Shown piece by piece: positions 5,950-6,403 of a stretch of 6,403 nucleotides of DNA. The position numbers were made by a program, and so were the translations under genes. Numbering within the stretch: the first letter of the stretch is position 1; each line of letters opens with the position of its first letter. Below the pieces are notes generated by a model that saw nothing but the letters and a program-made list of their open reading frames with translations, had not been told where the DNA came from and made no database searches. The stretch comes from an uncultured Bdellovibrionales bacterium (GTDB taxonomy: Bacteria > Bdellovibrionota > Bdellovibrionia > Bdellovibrionales > UBA1609): NCBI GenBank assembly GCA_937980625.1, contig CALJPJ010000260.1, positions 1 to 6,403 of the forward strand. Reading direction: 5' to 3'.

Positions 5950-6365
5950 GCTCTTCTACGCCTTGCTTCACCAGGGTCAATATTATATTGCTTCACCTTT
6001 CTGTAAAGTGTTGCTCGACCTATTCCTAAGGCCTTCGCAGCTTCAGTTAAATTGCCTTTATATTCGAAAATTGCAGCTTTAATCGCCTTACTTTCTAATT
6101 CATTGATAGTCTCTACTTTCTGTACACTTTGTACTGGCTGTGTTTGACCTCCAACTGGAAATTGTAAGATTTTAGCTCCACTTTCTACGGGTTGTGCTCC
6201 TGCACTTAATGACGGCATACTGCCCTCATGCTGTTGACTTTGCTTTAAATTCCACTCTCGCACTGAATAGGCTCTCAGCTCTAGTGAATGGTGGTTAGCA
6301 AAGGCTCGTGCGCTTTCAACAACTGAATGCTCATCGCTCACGATAATTAGTTTTGATTGCCCCAT
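5943..6365 (-). CDS. Small Fis-type helix-turn-helix DNA-binding protein
   Basis: The 140-residue product ends in a Fis/NtrC-type HTH domain (about 88-128): ELESKAIKAAIFEYKGN, then LTEAAKALGIGRATLYRKVKQY. This is the DNA-binding tail normally found at the C terminus of sigma-54 activators. The AAA+ ATPase domain that would contact sigma-54 is absent, so it cannot act as a standard enhancer-binding activator; a repressor, architectural or auxiliary role is more likely. Residues 5-38 (KLIIVSDEHSVVESARAF...REW) resemble the first beta-alpha-beta of a response-regulator receiver domain, without the rest. Residues 40-85 are Gln/Ser/Pro-rich and probably disordered. The tail RRRR (136-139) is basic. 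GGAGG at 6374-6370 is only 4 nt from the ATG, but this is the only sensible start. I know of no established gene symbol. Confidence 0.88.
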   Translation of the reverse strand: MGQSKLIIVSDEHSVVESARAFANHHSLELRAYSVREWNLKQSQQHEGSMPSLSAGAQPVESGAKILQFPVGGQTQPVQSVQKVETINELESKAIKAAIFEYKGNLTEAAKALGIGRATLYRKVKQYNIDPGEARRRRAA

Positions 6366-6403
6366 ATGTCCTCCATTTTAAGTTTTTCAACTTCAATCAA
6401 ATA
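6347..6403 (-). CDS. Possible C-terminal tail of an upstream gene (runs off the right edge)
   Basis: Of the three minus-strand frames entering at the right edge, only this one stays open. It gives 18 residues (including LIEVEKLKMEDIWG) and stops with TAA at 6349-6347, overlapping the first 19 bases of the Fis-like gene. If real, the two genes would be translationally coupled, which would also explain the tight Shine-Dalgarno spacing. It is too short to identify and could be untranslated leader. Confidence 0.3.
   Translation of the reverse strand, partial: YLIEVEKLKMEDIWGNQN

Noticed and set aside
5835..6029. Plus-strand 64-codon frame over the Fis HTH region
   Set aside because: It runs antisense through the conserved HTH codons and has no supporting signals.

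Overview
The window is AT-rich, densely coded DNA from a Gram-negative bacterium. The most likely source is a low-GC member of the Bdellovibrionota (predatory Bdellovibrio/Bacteriovorax-type bacteria). This is an inference: secreted proteins with a Sec signal, a short helical segment ending in AYA, and then a Cys-rich module with an 'IYGxxC' core match what I remember of uncharacterised exported proteins in that group. No marker gene here settles the taxonomy.

Layout. Positions 1-318 (minus) are the 5' end of murJ, the lipid II flippase, running off the left edge. It diverges from rpsT (plus, 508-774; ribosomal protein S20), which starts at a TTG codon behind a strong AGGAGG. A bidirectional hairpin terminator at 797-830 separates rpsT from a convergent block on the minus strand. 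In transcription order from the right, that strand carries: a possible C-terminal tail of a gene beyond the right edge; a small Fis-type DNA-binding protein (5943-6365) with its terminator near 5793-5820; a secreted TPR-repeat protein (4658-5659); and three tandem paralogous genes for secreted, cysteine-rich proteins (3561-4526, 1948-3474, 846-1829).

The main point of interest is the tandem family. The first and last members have 12 cysteines each, in the same order and with mostly conserved spacing. They share a helical N-terminal segment ending in LPxLFNxAYA. The middle member keeps the N-terminal segment and the first nine cysteines, then continues through a Ser/Thr/Pro linker into a different 12-Cys domain. 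A single in-frame TAA exactly after its AYA interrupts the reading frame. The nonsense codon is the only lesson in that frame, so it is a very recent pseudogene, a sequencing error, or a recoded or deliberately split gene.

How the genes work together: murJ and rpsT are housekeeping genes. The TPR protein and the three Cys-rich proteins all carry export signals and lie on one strand, so a shared role in the envelope, periplasm or outside the cell is plausible but unproven. The Fis-like protein is a candidate regulator by position only. Short dyads and repeats lie upstream of rpsT, the TPR gene and the last paralog.
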